From contig NZ_JRMB01000001.1 in the NCBI RefSeq assembly GCF_000759445.1, positions 1,984,001 to 2,048,000 of the forward strand: DNA of 64,000 nucleotides. The letters run 5' to 3'. A program made the position numbers and the translations under genes. This DNA is from Pseudomonas lutea (GTDB lineage: Bacteria; Pseudomonadota; Gammaproteobacteria; Pseudomonadales; Pseudomonadaceae). Within the stretch, counting starts at the first letter, position 1. Each line of letters begins with the position of its first letter. This document shows, in pieces, positions 9,264-17,094 of this stretch. A model generated the notes under the pieces. The model was not told the DNA's origin, did not search any database, and saw only the letters and a program-made list of their open reading frames with translations.

Positions 9264-9560
9264 TCAACCAAACAGATGGTAAACCTTTGCAGCACTTTTC
9301 GCTCGCTGGATCTGCGACATTTCGTCGACGATTGCTTGACGTTCGCCTACAGCCACGTCGATAAGCTTGCGATAGACGCCTAGCAGCTCTTCCAGATTGG
9401 TCCGCAACTCGGGCTCATCGTTGCTCGCCTGACTGATGACTTCGTCGACACAGGCCCGGCAGGCCATATCGAGCTGGCCGATTGCCTCCCAGTCACGCTG
9501 TTCGAGAGCATCGACCAAGGCTTCGCGGGTTTCTTCGATTCGCTTGAGTGCAGCGCTCAT
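9264..9560 (-). CDS. fliT: Flagellar chaperone FliT-like protein
   Basis: This 98-aa, mostly helical, charged protein lies directly after fliS and matches the size and position of FliT, the export chaperone for the filament cap protein FliD. The C-terminal KVYHLF ending is typical of Pseudomonas proteins annotated as FliT. The start at 9560 (MSAALKRIEE) is chosen because GGAGAGACCC precedes it; the longer frame has no such site and runs into fliS. In P. aeruginosa the equivalent position is called fleP or fliS', so naming is uncertain. Confidence 0.8.
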   Translation of the reverse strand: MSAALKRIEETREALVDALEQRDWEAIGQLDMACRACVDEVISQASNDEPELRTNLEELLGVYRKLIDVAVGERQAIVDEMSQIQRAKSAAKVYHLFG

Positions 9561-9571
9561 GGGTCTCTCCT

Positions 9572-9967
9572 TCAGAGCACGGGTTGCTGATCGCCGATCG
9601 CATCCCAACCTTCCTTGAGCGTGGTCAGCAGGCCGCTGACTTCGTCAAGAATCCTGGGATCGGATTTGATGTTGGACTCCGCCAGACGCTTCATCATGTA
9701 GACGTACAGGTTGTCGACATGGGCCAAAGCTTCAGCCTGTTTTTCCATATCCAGACCTTCGCGCAGACCACCGATGATCTCGATCGCCTTGCCGATCAAC
9801 AGGCCTTTGGCGGGGATGTCCTTGCGCTCGATGGCGCCTTTGGCCTGGGCGATGCGGTCCAGGCCGGCTTCCATCAGCATCTGCACCAGGCGGTGAGGCG
9901 TGGCCACTGCGGTCTGGGCATGTGAATTGACCTTCTGATACTGCCGAAGGGCTGCCATACGGTTCAT
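9572..9967 (-). CDS. fliS: Flagellin chaperone FliS
   Basis: FliS binds flagellin in the cytoplasm and delivers it to the export gate. The 131-aa protein begins MNRMAALRQYQKVN and contains the family segment HRLVQMLMEAGLDRIAQAKGAI. The start at 9967 is chosen because GAGGTAAGACA precedes it. fliS is separated from fliD by a terminator and has its own sigma28-type promoter, so it forms a fliS-fliT unit that would be made at the same time as flagellin. Confidence 0.95.
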   Translation of the reverse strand: MNRMAALRQYQKVNSHAQTAVATPHRLVQMLMEAGLDRIAQAKGAIERKDIPAKGLLIGKAIEIIGGLREGLDMEKQAEALAHVDNLYVYMMKRLAESNIKSDPRILDEVSGLLTTLKEGWDAIGDQQPVL

Positions 9968-10005
9968 TGTCTTACCTCGCACAACTCGAAGTTTCTATAT
10001 TGAGG

Positions 10006-10032
10006 GTATCGACACGGCCTGCAAAAACTTTA
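10006..10032 (-). promoter_or_regulatory. Sigma28 (FliA) promoter of fliS-fliT
   Basis: The minus strand reads TAAAGTTT-N11-GTCGATAC, a full match at -35 and six of eight at -10 to the FliA consensus TAAAGTTT-N11-GCCGATAA. The predicted start site is about 32 nt before the fliS ATG, and the fliD terminator lies immediately upstream. Confidence 0.85.
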
Positions 10033-10044
10033 AGGCCAGATGCC

Positions 10045-10068
10045 AAAAACCCGGCACGGAGGCCGGGT
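10045..10068 (-). terminator. Rho-independent terminator of fliD
   Basis: The stem ACCCGGC / GCCGGGT with a 6-nt loop is followed on the minus strand by five T residues, the first of which closes the stem. It is 20 nt past the fliD stop codon and separates fliD from the fliST promoter. Confidence 0.82.
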
Positions 10069-10088
10069 CTTGTTCAGCTCGTCAACGA

Positions 10089-11528
10089 TCAAGCGTTTTT
10101 CTGGGCGTTCAGCGAGTCAAAGAACGACGTGATGTTGGTGGCGGAGGCTTTCAGTTGGCCTACCAGCAAGTCCATCGCGTTGTACTTGGCAGTCAGGGTC
10201 GCCGTCAGGGTCGTCACGCGCAGGTCGAGTGCGGCTTGCTGATCCTGAAGGTTGCTCTGCTGCTTGTTCAGACTGGTCTTGCGCGTGTCGAAGATGCCGC
10301 CGGTCTGGGTGTAGGGCGTCACGGCCGCGTTCATCCGGGCGAGCAGACCGTTCTTGCCGTCGCCGGTACCCGTGAACAGCTGCTGAACGTCACCCGCCAG
10401 GCCAGCGTCCATCGCCGCAGTGAATTTCTTGTCGTCCAGAGTCAGCTTGCCGTCGCTTTGCCCGGTGGTGATGCCCAACTGGGACAGCACGGACAGCTGG
10501 CCTGGCGCACCGGTGGTGACCAGCTCTTTGCGCAACGCCGAAATGATCGCGCGCGGCATCGCGTCGCCGGTCAATGAAGCTGGTGTCACCGTGGCGCCGG
10601 TGGTTTTGTCCGGGGTGTCACTGACCGAGGCTTTGGTCACCGTCGTCACCGCGCTGAGCACGGCGTTGTAGGAATCGACGAACGCCTGCAGCGACGCCTT
10701 CAGGTTGTCGGTGTTGGTGCTCACCGTCACCGTGGTGGTGGTGTTGTCACTGCCGGGCAACAGTTTCATCGTTACCCCGCCGAGGGTTTTGTCGACGGTG
10801 TTGCTCTTGCTGGTCACTTGCAGTCCGTTGATGGTCAACGAAGCGCTGATTGGCGGGCTGCCAATATAACCGGCCGACGAAGCGGAGTTCGCATCGAGCT
10901 TGTCCGTTTTACCGATGGTGAAACCGGCAATGCTGCTGTTGGTGGTGATTTCGGAATCGGCACCTGTCACCGTCGAGCCGAAAACCAGGCGCGTGCCCTT
11001 GTCGTCAGTGATGATGTTGGCACTGATGTTGGTGGTTTTCGTGTCTTTGTTGATCTGCGCCGCGACCGAGGCCAGGGTGGCCCCCTCCGGAATGGTGTAA
11101 GCCTTGGAAATGCCATTTTGAGTGAGGGTAAGGTCCCCACTCGGAATGGCACTGGTAGCACCGCCGGCGAATGCAGCCGTGGCAACGCTTGAACTGGTGG
11201 CCGTTTTATCAACCTTGATCGAATAGGTACCGGGCACCGCGGTGTTATCCGAGCTGACGGTCATCTTGGTTTCGTCAGAGGACTTCGCAGCGTAGCCAGT
11301 GAACTGCAGTTTGCTGGTGGTGCCGGACGGCGGATTGACCAGAGCCTGGAAAGCGGCCATCGCCGATTGCAGCGTACCGATGCCCGACAACTTGGTGGTC
11401 ACCAGCTTGGTCTGGGTGGTGATCTGGGTTTGCTTGGCGGTTTTGTCGGAGTTGACCAGCGCGGTCACGATTTCCCCGATTGCCAGGCCCGAGCCGAGGC
11501 CGGTTGCAGGTGTAATTGGACTAGCCAT
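10089..11528 (-). CDS. fliD: Flagellar filament cap protein FliD
   Basis: FliD (HAP2) caps the filament tip and folds incoming flagellin. The 479-aa protein starts MASPITPATGLGSGLAIGEIV, the typical FliD N terminus, has Ser/Thr-rich central domains, and ends with the coiled-coil region LNKQQSNLQDQQAALDLRVT and the conserved C-terminal YNAMDLLVGQLKASATNITS. It follows flaG and is closed by a terminator. Its ribosome binding site is AAAGGAGA. Confidence 0.96.
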   Translation of the reverse strand: MASPITPATGLGSGLAIGEIVTALVNSDKTAKQTQITTQTKLVTTKLSGIGTLQSAMAAFQALVNPPSGTTSKLQFTGYAAKSSDETKMTVSSDNTAVPGTYSIKVDKTATSSSVATAAFAGGATSAIPSGDLTLTQNGISKAYTIPEGATLASVAAQINKDTKTTNISANIITDDKGTRLVFGSTVTGADSEITTNSSIAGFTIGKTDKLDANSASSAGYIGSPPISASLTINGLQVTSKSNTVDKTLGGVTMKLLPGSDNTTTTVTVSTNTDNLKASLQAFVDSYNAVLSAVTTVTKASVSDTPDKTTGATVTPASLTGDAMPRAIISALRKELVTTGAPGQLSVLSQLGITTGQSDGKLTLDDKKFTAAMDAGLAGDVQQLFTGTGDGKNGLLARMNAAVTPYTQTGGIFDTRKTSLNKQQSNLQDQQAALDLRVTTLTATLTAKYNAMDLLVGQLKASATNITSFFDSLNAQKNA

Positions 11529-11568
11529 GTGAGTCTCCTTTCGCTTGTGGTTGGCAGTGTGACGAGCA

Positions 11569-11588
11569 CGCGATGCACAAGTATCGCG
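11569..11588. other. Inverted repeat between flaG and fliD
   Basis: CGCGAT and ATCGCG arms flank an 8-nt loop in the 77-bp flaG-fliD gap. It may be an mRNA processing or attenuation hairpin; no promoter consensus is visible in this gap. Confidence 0.3.
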
Positions 11589-11605
11589 TTCACGCTGGGT
11601 GCCAA

Positions 11606-11995
11606 TTAAACTTTTGCGTCAAACAACAGGCTGTTTGCGTTCTTGAGACTGTCGGCGAGTTTCAACGCTTCGGCGGAGGGCAATTGCCGCACCACTTCAC
11701 CTGTCTCGGTGGCAATGACTTTCACCACAACTTTCCCCGATTTGTCGTCGATGGAAAATTCCAGATTGCGATGAACCGACTGAAAGAACTGTTCCATCTG
11801 TTTGACTGCGGCTTCCAGTTCTTCCGACTTTTCACCAGGTTCCGAGTCTTTTCGCGTCGAAGTGTCCGACTGCGCTGCGGCAGCAGGAGCAGAAACGACT
11901 TGAGGCGCCACGGCTGGCTTGTCAGCAACCACAGGCACCGCGGGCATCGACTGGATCACTGGATAAGCAAAGTTCGGTCTGCTACTTATTTCCAT
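11606..11995 (-). CDS. flaG: FlaG family protein
   Basis: FlaG is a small flagellin-associated protein that influences filament length in several polar flagellates; its mechanism is not settled. The 129-aa product has a Pro/Ala/Ser-rich N-terminal half and the conserved C-terminal FlaG domain (residues about 70-129, LEFSIDDKSGKVVVKVIATETGEVVRQLPSAEAL). The ATG at 11995 is preferred to a GTG two codons upstream because the ribosome binding site GAGGTGAG is well spaced only for the ATG. It lies between fliC and fliD, its usual place. Confidence 0.92.
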   Translation of the reverse strand: MEISSRPNFAYPVIQSMPAVPVVADKPAVAPQVVSAPAAAAQSDTSTRKDSEPGEKSEELEAAVKQMEQFFQSVHRNLEFSIDDKSGKVVVKVIATETGEVVRQLPSAEALKLADSLKNANSLLFDAKV

Positions 11996-12013
11996 GCCCA
12001 CTCACCTCTGAAA

Positions 12014-12050
12014 GTAAAAAGCGGGAGAGCACGCAAGCATACTCCCCCGC
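12014..12050 (-). terminator. Terminator after the first flagellin gene
   Basis: An imperfect GC-rich stem (GCGGGGGAG pairing with CTCTCCCGC) is followed on the minus strand by TTTTTA. It lies about 18 nt past the stop codon and would reduce read-through into flaG. Confidence 0.7.
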
Positions 12051-12067
12051 CAAAACTCAAACCGTGA

Positions 12068-12916
12068 TTACTGAAGCAGTTTCAGAACAGCGGATGGCAG
12101 CTGGTTAGCCTGGGCCAGAACAGAGGTGGAAGCCTGTTGCAGAGTCTGTTGTTTGGTCAGGTTAGCGGTTTCAGCGGCGAAGTCGGTGTCTTGAATACGG
12201 CCCAGTGCAGCAGTGGCGTTTTCGTTAACGTTTTGCAGGTTGGAAATGGTGCTGGTCAGACGGCTTTGCGAAGCACCGAGGTTTGCACGAGTGCTGTTGA
12301 TCGTTGCCAGAGCAGCGTCAATTGCAGTGATTGCGTTGTCGATGTTGGTGCTGGCGGTGGCGCTGGTGCCAGTGATCGCAACCGAACCGCTTGCAACCGA
12401 CAGGGAAGTAGCGTCGAACTTGGAGCTCAGAACCAGGTCGATGCGGTTGGCCGAGCCAGTGCTCGAACCGACTTGCAGGGTCATGGTGCCAGCCGAACCG
12501 TCCAGCAGGTTCTTGCCGTTGAGGTTGGTCGAAGACGAGATACGAGTCAGTTCGTCGGACATCTGACCGAATTCAGCGTTCAGAGCGGTACGGTCAGCCG
12601 TGCCGTTAGTGTCGTTTCGCGACTGAACAGCCAGTTCACGCATACGCTGCAGAATGTTGGTGGACTCTTGCAGAGCGCCTTCAGCAGTCTGAGCCATCGA
12701 GATACCGTCGTTGGCGTTCTTGATTGCAACAGTCTGGCCGCGGATTTGCGAAGTTTCGCGAGTGGCGATCTGCAGGCCGGCTGCGTCGTCTTTAGCGCTG
12801 TTGATTTTCAGACCGGAAGACAGACGAGTCATCGAAGTCGACAGTGCATCGGAAGCTTTTGACAGGTTCTTCTGAACAGCCAGGGAAGCTACGTTGGTGT
12901 TTACGCCTAAAGCCAT
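12068..12916 (-). CDS. fliC: Flagellin (copy 1, 282 aa)
   Basis: This is the filament subunit. The conserved N-terminal D0/D1 region ([18 protein letters not shown] onward, with TRLSSGL and [11 protein letters not shown] of the flg22-type segment) and C-terminal D1/D0 region ([20 protein letters not shown], ending AVLKLLQ) flank a short central domain of roughly 100 residues that is very rich in Ser and Thr ([29 protein letters not shown]). Such a surface is suited to O-linked glycosylation, in line with the adjacent modification island. The gene has its own sigma28-type promoter, a GAGGAA ribosome binding site and a terminator. Confidence 0.97.
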   Translation of the reverse strand: MALGVNTNVASLAVQKNLSKASDALSTSMTRLSSGLKINSAKDDAAGLQIATRETSQIRGQTVAIKNANDGISMAQTAEGALQESTNILQRMRELAVQSRNDTNGTADRTALNAEFGQMSDELTRISSSTNLNGKNLLDGSAGTMTLQVGSSTGSANRIDLVLSSKFDATSLSVASGSVAITGTSATASTNIDNAITAIDAALATINSTRANLGASQSRLTSTISNLQNVNENATAALGRIQDTDFAAETANLTKQQTLQQASTSVLAQANQLPSAVLKLLQ

Positions 12917-12997
12917 GATGAATTCCTCGTTGGTTGGGTACTGCGGCTTTCCGGCCCTGGCAAGCGCCGGGTGTGGCCTAGAGAACCTACATAATGT

Positions 12998-13024
12998 TTA
13001 TCGTCGCGGTTGCCAGGAGCTTGA
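12998..13024 (-). promoter_or_regulatory. Sigma28 (FliA) promoter of flagellin copy 1
   Basis: The minus strand reads TCAAGCTC-N11-GACGATAA. The -10 differs from GCCGATAA at one position, and TCAAG is the -35 form seen at the P. aeruginosa fliC promoter. The start codon is about 82 nt downstream of the -10. Confidence 0.82.
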
Positions 13025-13151
13025 GGGCTTTTTCAAAATTTTTTGCCACCAGAGCGCCACCCCCGCAGAGTGTTGTCCGGGGATACACAACGTTTCGGCC
13101 CAACCCCTTGAAGCTTTAACCGGACTCGGCATTTTGTTAACCAGTGCACAT

Positions 13152-13179
13152 AAAGAGGGGCGCGCCCCAAGGCGCGCCC
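13152..13179 (-). terminator. Terminator after the second flagellin gene
   Basis: A perfect 9-bp stem GGGCGCGCC / GGCGCGCCC with a 4-nt loop lies 34 nt past the stop codon; on the minus strand it is followed by CTCTTTA, a weak T tract. Confidence 0.65.
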
Positions 13180-13190
13180 GGTGTGGTTGC

Positions 13191-13206
13191 CCTCTCTATA
13201 GAGAGG
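13191..13206. other. 16-bp perfect palindrome after flagellin copy 2
   Basis: CCTCTCTATAGAGAGG is a perfect palindrome between the stop codon (TAA at 13213-13215) and the terminator. In RNA it cannot form a stable hairpin without losing the central pairs, so it may be a protein-binding site or part of the transcription end region; the function is unknown. Confidence 0.4.
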
Positions 13207-13212
13207 CCTTGG

Positions 13213-14223
13213 TTATTGCAGCAGCTTGAGAACGGCAGCTGGCAGCTGATTGGCCTGTGACAGGATGGCGGTGGAGGCTTGTTGCAGGGTTTGCTGTTTG
13301 GTGAGCTCCGCTGTTTCGGCGGCGAAGTCGACGTCTTCTATCCGTCCGCGCGAAGCGGTGACGTTCTCGACGATATTGGTGATGTTGGAAATGGTCGAGG
13401 TCAGCCGGTTCTGCTTGGCGCCCAGTTCGGCGGTGGCCGCAGACACCGTGGCCAACGCCTTGTCGATCTGGATGATCGCATCGTCGATGTTTTTAGCTGT
13501 CACGGCAGATTCCAGCTCCAGCTCCGCTTTGGTGGGCTTCAAAGGGTCAGCTCGCGTGAGCCCCACGTAGATGCCGGACCCGTCGATTTTCGGGGTGATA
13601 TCGTCCCCGGCTTTAATGTCTCGGCTGCCGACCACCAGCGGCTTGTTCGCTGCGGCGTCGCCAAGTTCCGCTGTCACCGCCGCGGTGTCCTCTTTCGCGG
13701 TGAACAGCGCCTTCCCGGAGAAGTCTTCTGTAAGTGCTACATCGATTTGCTCATCAGGACCCGTGTTGGCGCCTACGTGAAAAGTTAAAATGCCCGCGCT
13801 GCCATCCAGCAGTTTCAAGTCCTGACCAAACTTGGTGCTGCCGGCAAGGCGATTAAGCTCCGCTACTTTTTCATCAAACTCTTTATTGGAAGCGGCCCGA
13901 TCACTTGGGCTGTTAGTTCCGTTTTTGGCTTGCACAGCCAGCTCACGCATCCGCTGCAAAATACCAATGGACTCTTGCAGTGCGCCTTCGGTTGTTTGAA
14001 TAACTGAGATGGCATCGTTTGCATTTCTGGCTGCTACAGTGAGCCCTCGAATCTGCGTGGTAAGCCGGGTGGCAATCTGCATTCCAGCTGCGTCATCTTT
14101 GGCGCTGTTAATGCGCAGACCAGAGGAAAGCCTCGTCATGGCGGTGCTTAGGGAGTCGGAAGAGCGGCCCAGATTCCTCTGAACAGACAGCGACGCAATA
14201 TTCGTATTAACAGTTAAAGCCAT
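13213..14223 (-). CDS. Flagellin (copy 2, 336 aa)
   Basis: This is a second complete flagellin. The N- and C-terminal D0/D1 regions closely resemble copy 1 ([36 protein letters not shown], ending AVLKLLQ), but the central domain is longer by about 50 residues and quite different: it is charged ([35 protein letters not shown]) and much poorer in Ser/Thr than copy 1. The flg22-type segment differs from copy 1 at two positions (Lys to Arg and Leu to Met). It has its own sigma28-type promoter and terminator, so the two flagellins can be expressed independently. Confidence 0.95.
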   Translation of the reverse strand: MALTVNTNIASLSVQRNLGRSSDSLSTAMTRLSSGLRINSAKDDAAGMQIATRLTTQIRGLTVAARNANDAISVIQTTEGALQESIGILQRMRELAVQAKNGTNSPSDRAASNKEFDEKVAELNRLAGSTKFGQDLKLLDGSAGILTFHVGANTGPDEQIDVALTEDFSGKALFTAKEDTAAVTAELGDAAANKPLVVGSRDIKAGDDITPKIDGSGIYVGLTRADPLKPTKAELELESAVTAKNIDDAIIQIDKALATVSAATAELGAKQNRLTSTISNITNIVENVTASRGRIEDVDFAAETAELTKQQTLQQASTAILSQANQLPAAVLKLLQ

Positions 14224-14250
14224 TTTTAATTCCTCGTTGATAAGAACGGA

Positions 14251-14294
14251 AAGTTCTCGAACACTCGGGGAAGTCCCTTTCTCCCGAAGAACTT
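14251..14294 (-). other. Leader hairpin of flagellin copy 2
   Basis: AAGTTCT and AGAACTT arms enclose a second inner pairing (CGGG / CCCG). The hairpin would lie at the very 5' end of the transcript from the sigma28 promoter at 14304-14330, a position that can protect mRNA from decay. Its role is inferred from position only. Confidence 0.5.
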
Positions 14295-14303
14295 ACTGTC
14301 CAC

Positions 14304-14330
14304 CTATCGACGAGCCCTGCATGGGCTTTA
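14304..14330 (-). promoter_or_regulatory. Sigma28 (FliA) promoter of flagellin copy 2
   Basis: The minus strand reads TAAAGCCC-N11-GTCGATAG, with TAAAG at -35 and CGATA at -10 and the exact 11-nt spacer. The start codon is about 80 nt downstream. The remaining 14331-14514 gap is AT-rich with runs of A; it contains an inverted repeat at 14449-14469 but no clean terminator or gene. Confidence 0.75.
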
Positions 14331-14514
14331 ACCCACAATCGCCCACCACGGACTTTCAACCCCGACAACTGCAGGGGTTAAACCTGCCTAACTATTTGAA
14401 TAATCCGACAATAAAAAAAACACTAAAAAACAACCGGCCGCGCGCGCTGTTTTCAGATAAAACTGAAACTAATGTAGGAAGTTTCTTTCACTGGATTCTT
14501 AATGGAAACGGCGT

Positions 14515-14766
14515 TCAGAACAGCTCTACAAACTCTACTTCAAGCCAATCTGCCAACCCTATCCAGTCCTGACGTTCCTGACACGCCAGGATTTCGCCCA
14601 GCACTTGCGCGCCCTTGGCCTGGTCGACAGCCGACATTTCACCGAGCAACGGCATTGAGCGGTCAATCAGCTCGACCATCTTCAGCGCCCCTTCGATGTC
14701 GCGGCCCAGACGAAACAGCCGTGCGCAATCGCGCGCCTCGTCAATGGTGGCTTGATGCAGGGTCAT
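14515..14766 (-). CDS. Small conserved-type protein of the flagellin island, function unknown
   Basis: I do not recognise this 83-aa protein. It is predicted soluble, helical and acidic, with three Cys-free helices after CARLFRLGRD, and ends WLEVEFVELF. Its ATG overlaps the stop of the Maf-like gene (ATGA), so the two are translationally coupled and probably act in the same step. A role as an accessory or chaperone for the Maf-like transferase is a guess from this coupling. Confidence 0.7.
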   Translation of the reverse strand: MTLHQATIDEARDCARLFRLGRDIEGALKMVELIDRSMPLLGEMSAVDQAKGAQVLGEILACQERQDWIGLADWLEVEFVELF

Positions 14767-16058
14767 GGTGCGGTCCAGTCAGGGTCGAAGTGGGTGCCGG
14801 CGATGAGCGCGCCATCGCGGCTGGTGTTGAAGAACGCCACCTGCGGGTGGCGAGCGATGTAGCGCTCGAGTTCGATGAGGTAGCTGCGAAAGTTGAGCTG
14901 CGTCTTGACCTTGTTGCCGCGCCCGTCCCGCACCCAGTGTTTGGCGATGCTGGATGCAGGGCCGAGGTCGCCGTCCTGCCAACCGGTGTGGGTCTTGCCG
15001 CCGGGAAAGGCGAAGTCGGCGCCAAACAGGGTGACGCGCGCCGCGCCCATTTTCACGGCAAGGTCAACGGCCGGGTGGATGACGCTGCCGCCCACATGCA
15101 GTGTGGCCCGGGGAATCTCCGCGCGCAGCCGGGCGTACAGCGGACTGGTGGAATAGCCTGCGTAGCGCGGCCCTTGCCACCCTTCGAGCATGGCAACGTC
15201 CTGGCCGGGCAGATACACCAGCGCAACGCCGGCCGAATCGTCGGCGGGCAAGTGCCGCGAGGTGATGCGATGGTCGATGGTGACAACGATATCGACCTGG
15301 ATGCCCTGGTTGCGCAACGGCACGTAGGCGGTGTCGACGCAGATGATCAGCGGCCGCTCGGCGCTTGTGGAGGCCTTCAGGAGGCGCGGCAGGTGTTGCT
15401 GAAGACTCGGTCCCGTGGCGATGACGAACACGTCGCGCCCCGGCTGGGCAGCGAACAGCGCAGCGACATCAGTGTCGCGTTGCAGCAGGTCCCTGCCCTG
15501 CTCCAGCAAGCGCGCATTGTCCGGCGTATCTGCGACAAACGCCTCATTGTTGAAGCCGACGTGGACCTCGCTGACCAGGCGATCACGGATGCGTGCGCTG
15601 GAGTCATCAGCGAGCACCAGCTCGGCGGGCAAGGCGAAAAATGGCAGCTGGATTTCGTCGCGGACGTCGGCATAGGCCAGCGTCACTCGCGGGTCCGACA
15701 GCCAGTCGTGCTGATCCAGCAATTGCAGCACCAGTGCGCACAACGCACCGTTGAGGATATGGACATGCAGGTTCTGCAGCGAAGGGTCCGCCAGCATCAC
15801 CCGCTGCAGGTCACCCAACGCGGTGCCGTAAATGTGCACCACCGGGCTGTGGACCGGAAGACTGTGCGCCTGGGTCAGCGCTTCGGCGAAGCGGTCATGG
15901 CGACTGGTGAGCTGAACACCGTGGATGCTCAAGGTCGATTCACGACCTTCCAGCAACTGCGCGGGAACGGACCCGGCGTCTTCGCCGCACAATCGCTGGG
16001 CCACGTCCGGCCAGCGTTGCTCGATGACAGCGAGGTTGTGCTGAAGTATCTCGCTCAA
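14763..16058 (-). CDS. Maf-like motility accessory factor (DUF115; flagellin nonulosonate transferase)
   Basis: Maf proteins transfer pseudaminic or legionaminic acid to flagellin before export. The 431-aa product has the DUF115 (MptE-like) core: VFVIATGPSLQQHL at about 211-224, the CVDTAYVPLRNQGIQVDIVVTIDH segment, and LFGADFAFPGGKTHTG near 335-350, all hallmarks of the GT-A-like Maf domain. It begins with TTG, preceded by AAAGGA at good spacing; no ATG at this end gives the expected N terminus. With pseB/C/F/G/I a few kb away on the same strand, pseudaminic acid is the likely donor sugar (inference). Confidence 0.85.
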   Translation of the reverse strand: MSEILQHNLAVIEQRWPDVAQRLCGEDAGSVPAQLLEGRESTLSIHGVQLTSRHDRFAEALTQAHSLPVHSPVVHIYGTALGDLQRVMLADPSLQNLHVHILNGALCALVLQLLDQHDWLSDPRVTLAYADVRDEIQLPFFALPAELVLADDSSARIRDRLVSEVHVGFNNEAFVADTPDNARLLEQGRDLLQRDTDVAALFAAQPGRDVFVIATGPSLQQHLPRLLKASTSAERPLIICVDTAYVPLRNQGIQVDIVVTIDHRITSRHLPADDSAGVALVYLPGQDVAMLEGWQGPRYAGYSTSPLYARLRAEIPRATLHVGGSVIHPAVDLAVKMGAARVTLFGADFAFPGGKTHTGWQDGDLGPASSIAKHWVRDGRGNKVKTQLNFRSYLIELERYIARHPQVAFFNTSRDGALIAGTHFDPDWTAP

Positions 16059-16080
16059 GACGGCAATCCTTTTCCGGTGA

Positions 16081-16135
16081 GGCCTGCAAAACGCACAACG
16101 GCGACCTGAAATTCAGTGTCGCCGTTGTGCAGGCC
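16081..16135 (-). terminator. Large nested stem-loop between KAS III and Maf genes
   Basis: A perfect 12-bp stem CACAACGGCGAC / GTCGCCGTTGTG (16094-16105 with 16118-16129) carries an inner palindromic loop (CTGAAATTCAG), and an outer GGCCTG / CAGGCC pair encloses the whole. On the minus strand the main stem is followed by CGTTTTG, so it may be an attenuator or partial terminator rather than a full stop. Confidence 0.6.
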
Positions 16136-16158
16136 GGGTACGGCCGGGTGCAGCGCTG

Positions 16159-17094
16159 TCACGGACGATATAGGATCGCCGAGCCCCACGACAAGCCCAC
16201 GCCGAAGCCGCTGACTGCGATGCGTTTCCAGCTGGCGTTCATCACATGCTTTTCAAGCAGCAGCGGAATGCTGGAGGACACCGTGTTGCCGGTTTCGAGC
16301 ATGTCCTTGACGAACTTCTCCGGCGCCTTGCCGTCCTCGAAACGACGGGCGACCGCATCGACAATGGCGGCGCTGCCCTGGTGGATGCAGAACGCGTCGA
16401 CGTCAGAGGATTGCAGGCCGGAGTCCGCCAGCAACTCGTTGAGGTGCGCCGGCACTTTGACCAGAGCGAAGTTGAACACCTGACGGCCGTTCATGTAGAA
16501 GGCGCCGTCGGTGGTCTTGAGGAATTCCGCGCCAGAGCCGTCGGTGCCGAACTTGGATTTGCCCAGCTGCCATGGGGCGTCGTCGCTCATCCAGGTGGCG
16601 GTGGCGGCGTCGCCGAAGAGCATGGTGGTGTTGCGGTCTTCGGGGTCGACGATCTTGGAATACGGGTCGGCGGTGACCAGCAAACCGTTTTTCAGCCCGG
16701 TCGCTTCCATGAACCCCTTGAGCGCGTAAATGCCGTAGACGTAACCCGAACAGCCCAGGGAAATATCGAACGCGGCGACGTGGGTGGGCAGGCCCAGCTT
16801 GTGCTGCACGATGGCGGCCGTGTGCGGCAGGCCCTCTTCGTCGCCGTTCTGGGTGACGACAATCAGCGCGTCGATGGAGTCCCGCGACAGCGCCGGGTTG
16901 TTGGCAAACAGCTGGTTGACCGCTTCGACACACAGGTCGGAGGTTTCCTGAGCATCGTCTTTGCGCGGCAGAAAAGCGGAACCGATCTTGCCAAGGATGA
17001 AGTCTTCATCCTTTCCGAATTTGGCACCCTGGGCGTAATTGTCGACGCCGGCTGTGGGCACATAACTCGCTATGCTCTTGATGCCAATCATCAT
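16159..17094 (-). CDS. 3-oxoacyl-ACP synthase III-type enzyme of the flagellin island
   Basis: The 311-aa protein has the KAS III (FabH-type) thiolase fold with an intact catalytic triad Cys115 (DISLGCSGYVYG), His238 (FCIHQG) and Asn270 (ETGNT). Homologues called orf3 lie in the flagellin glycosylation islands of P. syringae and P. aeruginosa, where they are thought to make an acyl group for the sugar. Here it lies between the Maf-like gene and the pse genes on the same strand, which supports a role in acylating the glycan rather than in bulk fatty acid synthesis. The ribosome binding site is GGGAAG. Confidence 0.9.
   Translation of the reverse strand: MMIGIKSIASYVPTAGVDNYAQGAKFGKDEDFILGKIGSAFLPRKDDAQETSDLCVEAVNQLFANNPALSRDSIDALIVVTQNGDEEGLPHTAAIVQHKLGLPTHVAAFDISLGCSGYVYGIYALKGFMEATGLKNGLLVTADPYSKIVDPEDRNTTMLFGDAATATWMSDDAPWQLGKSKFGTDGSGAEFLKTTDGAFYMNGRQVFNFALVKVPAHLNELLADSGLQSSDVDAFCIHQGSAAIVDAVARRFEDGKAPEKFVKDMLETGNTVSSSIPLLLEKHVMNASWKRIAVSGFGVGLSWGSAILYRP

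Noticed and set aside
11529..11605. Possible sigma54 promoter for fliD (TGGCAC is present on the minus strand)
   Set aside because: No GC or TTGC element occurs at the required -12 distance.
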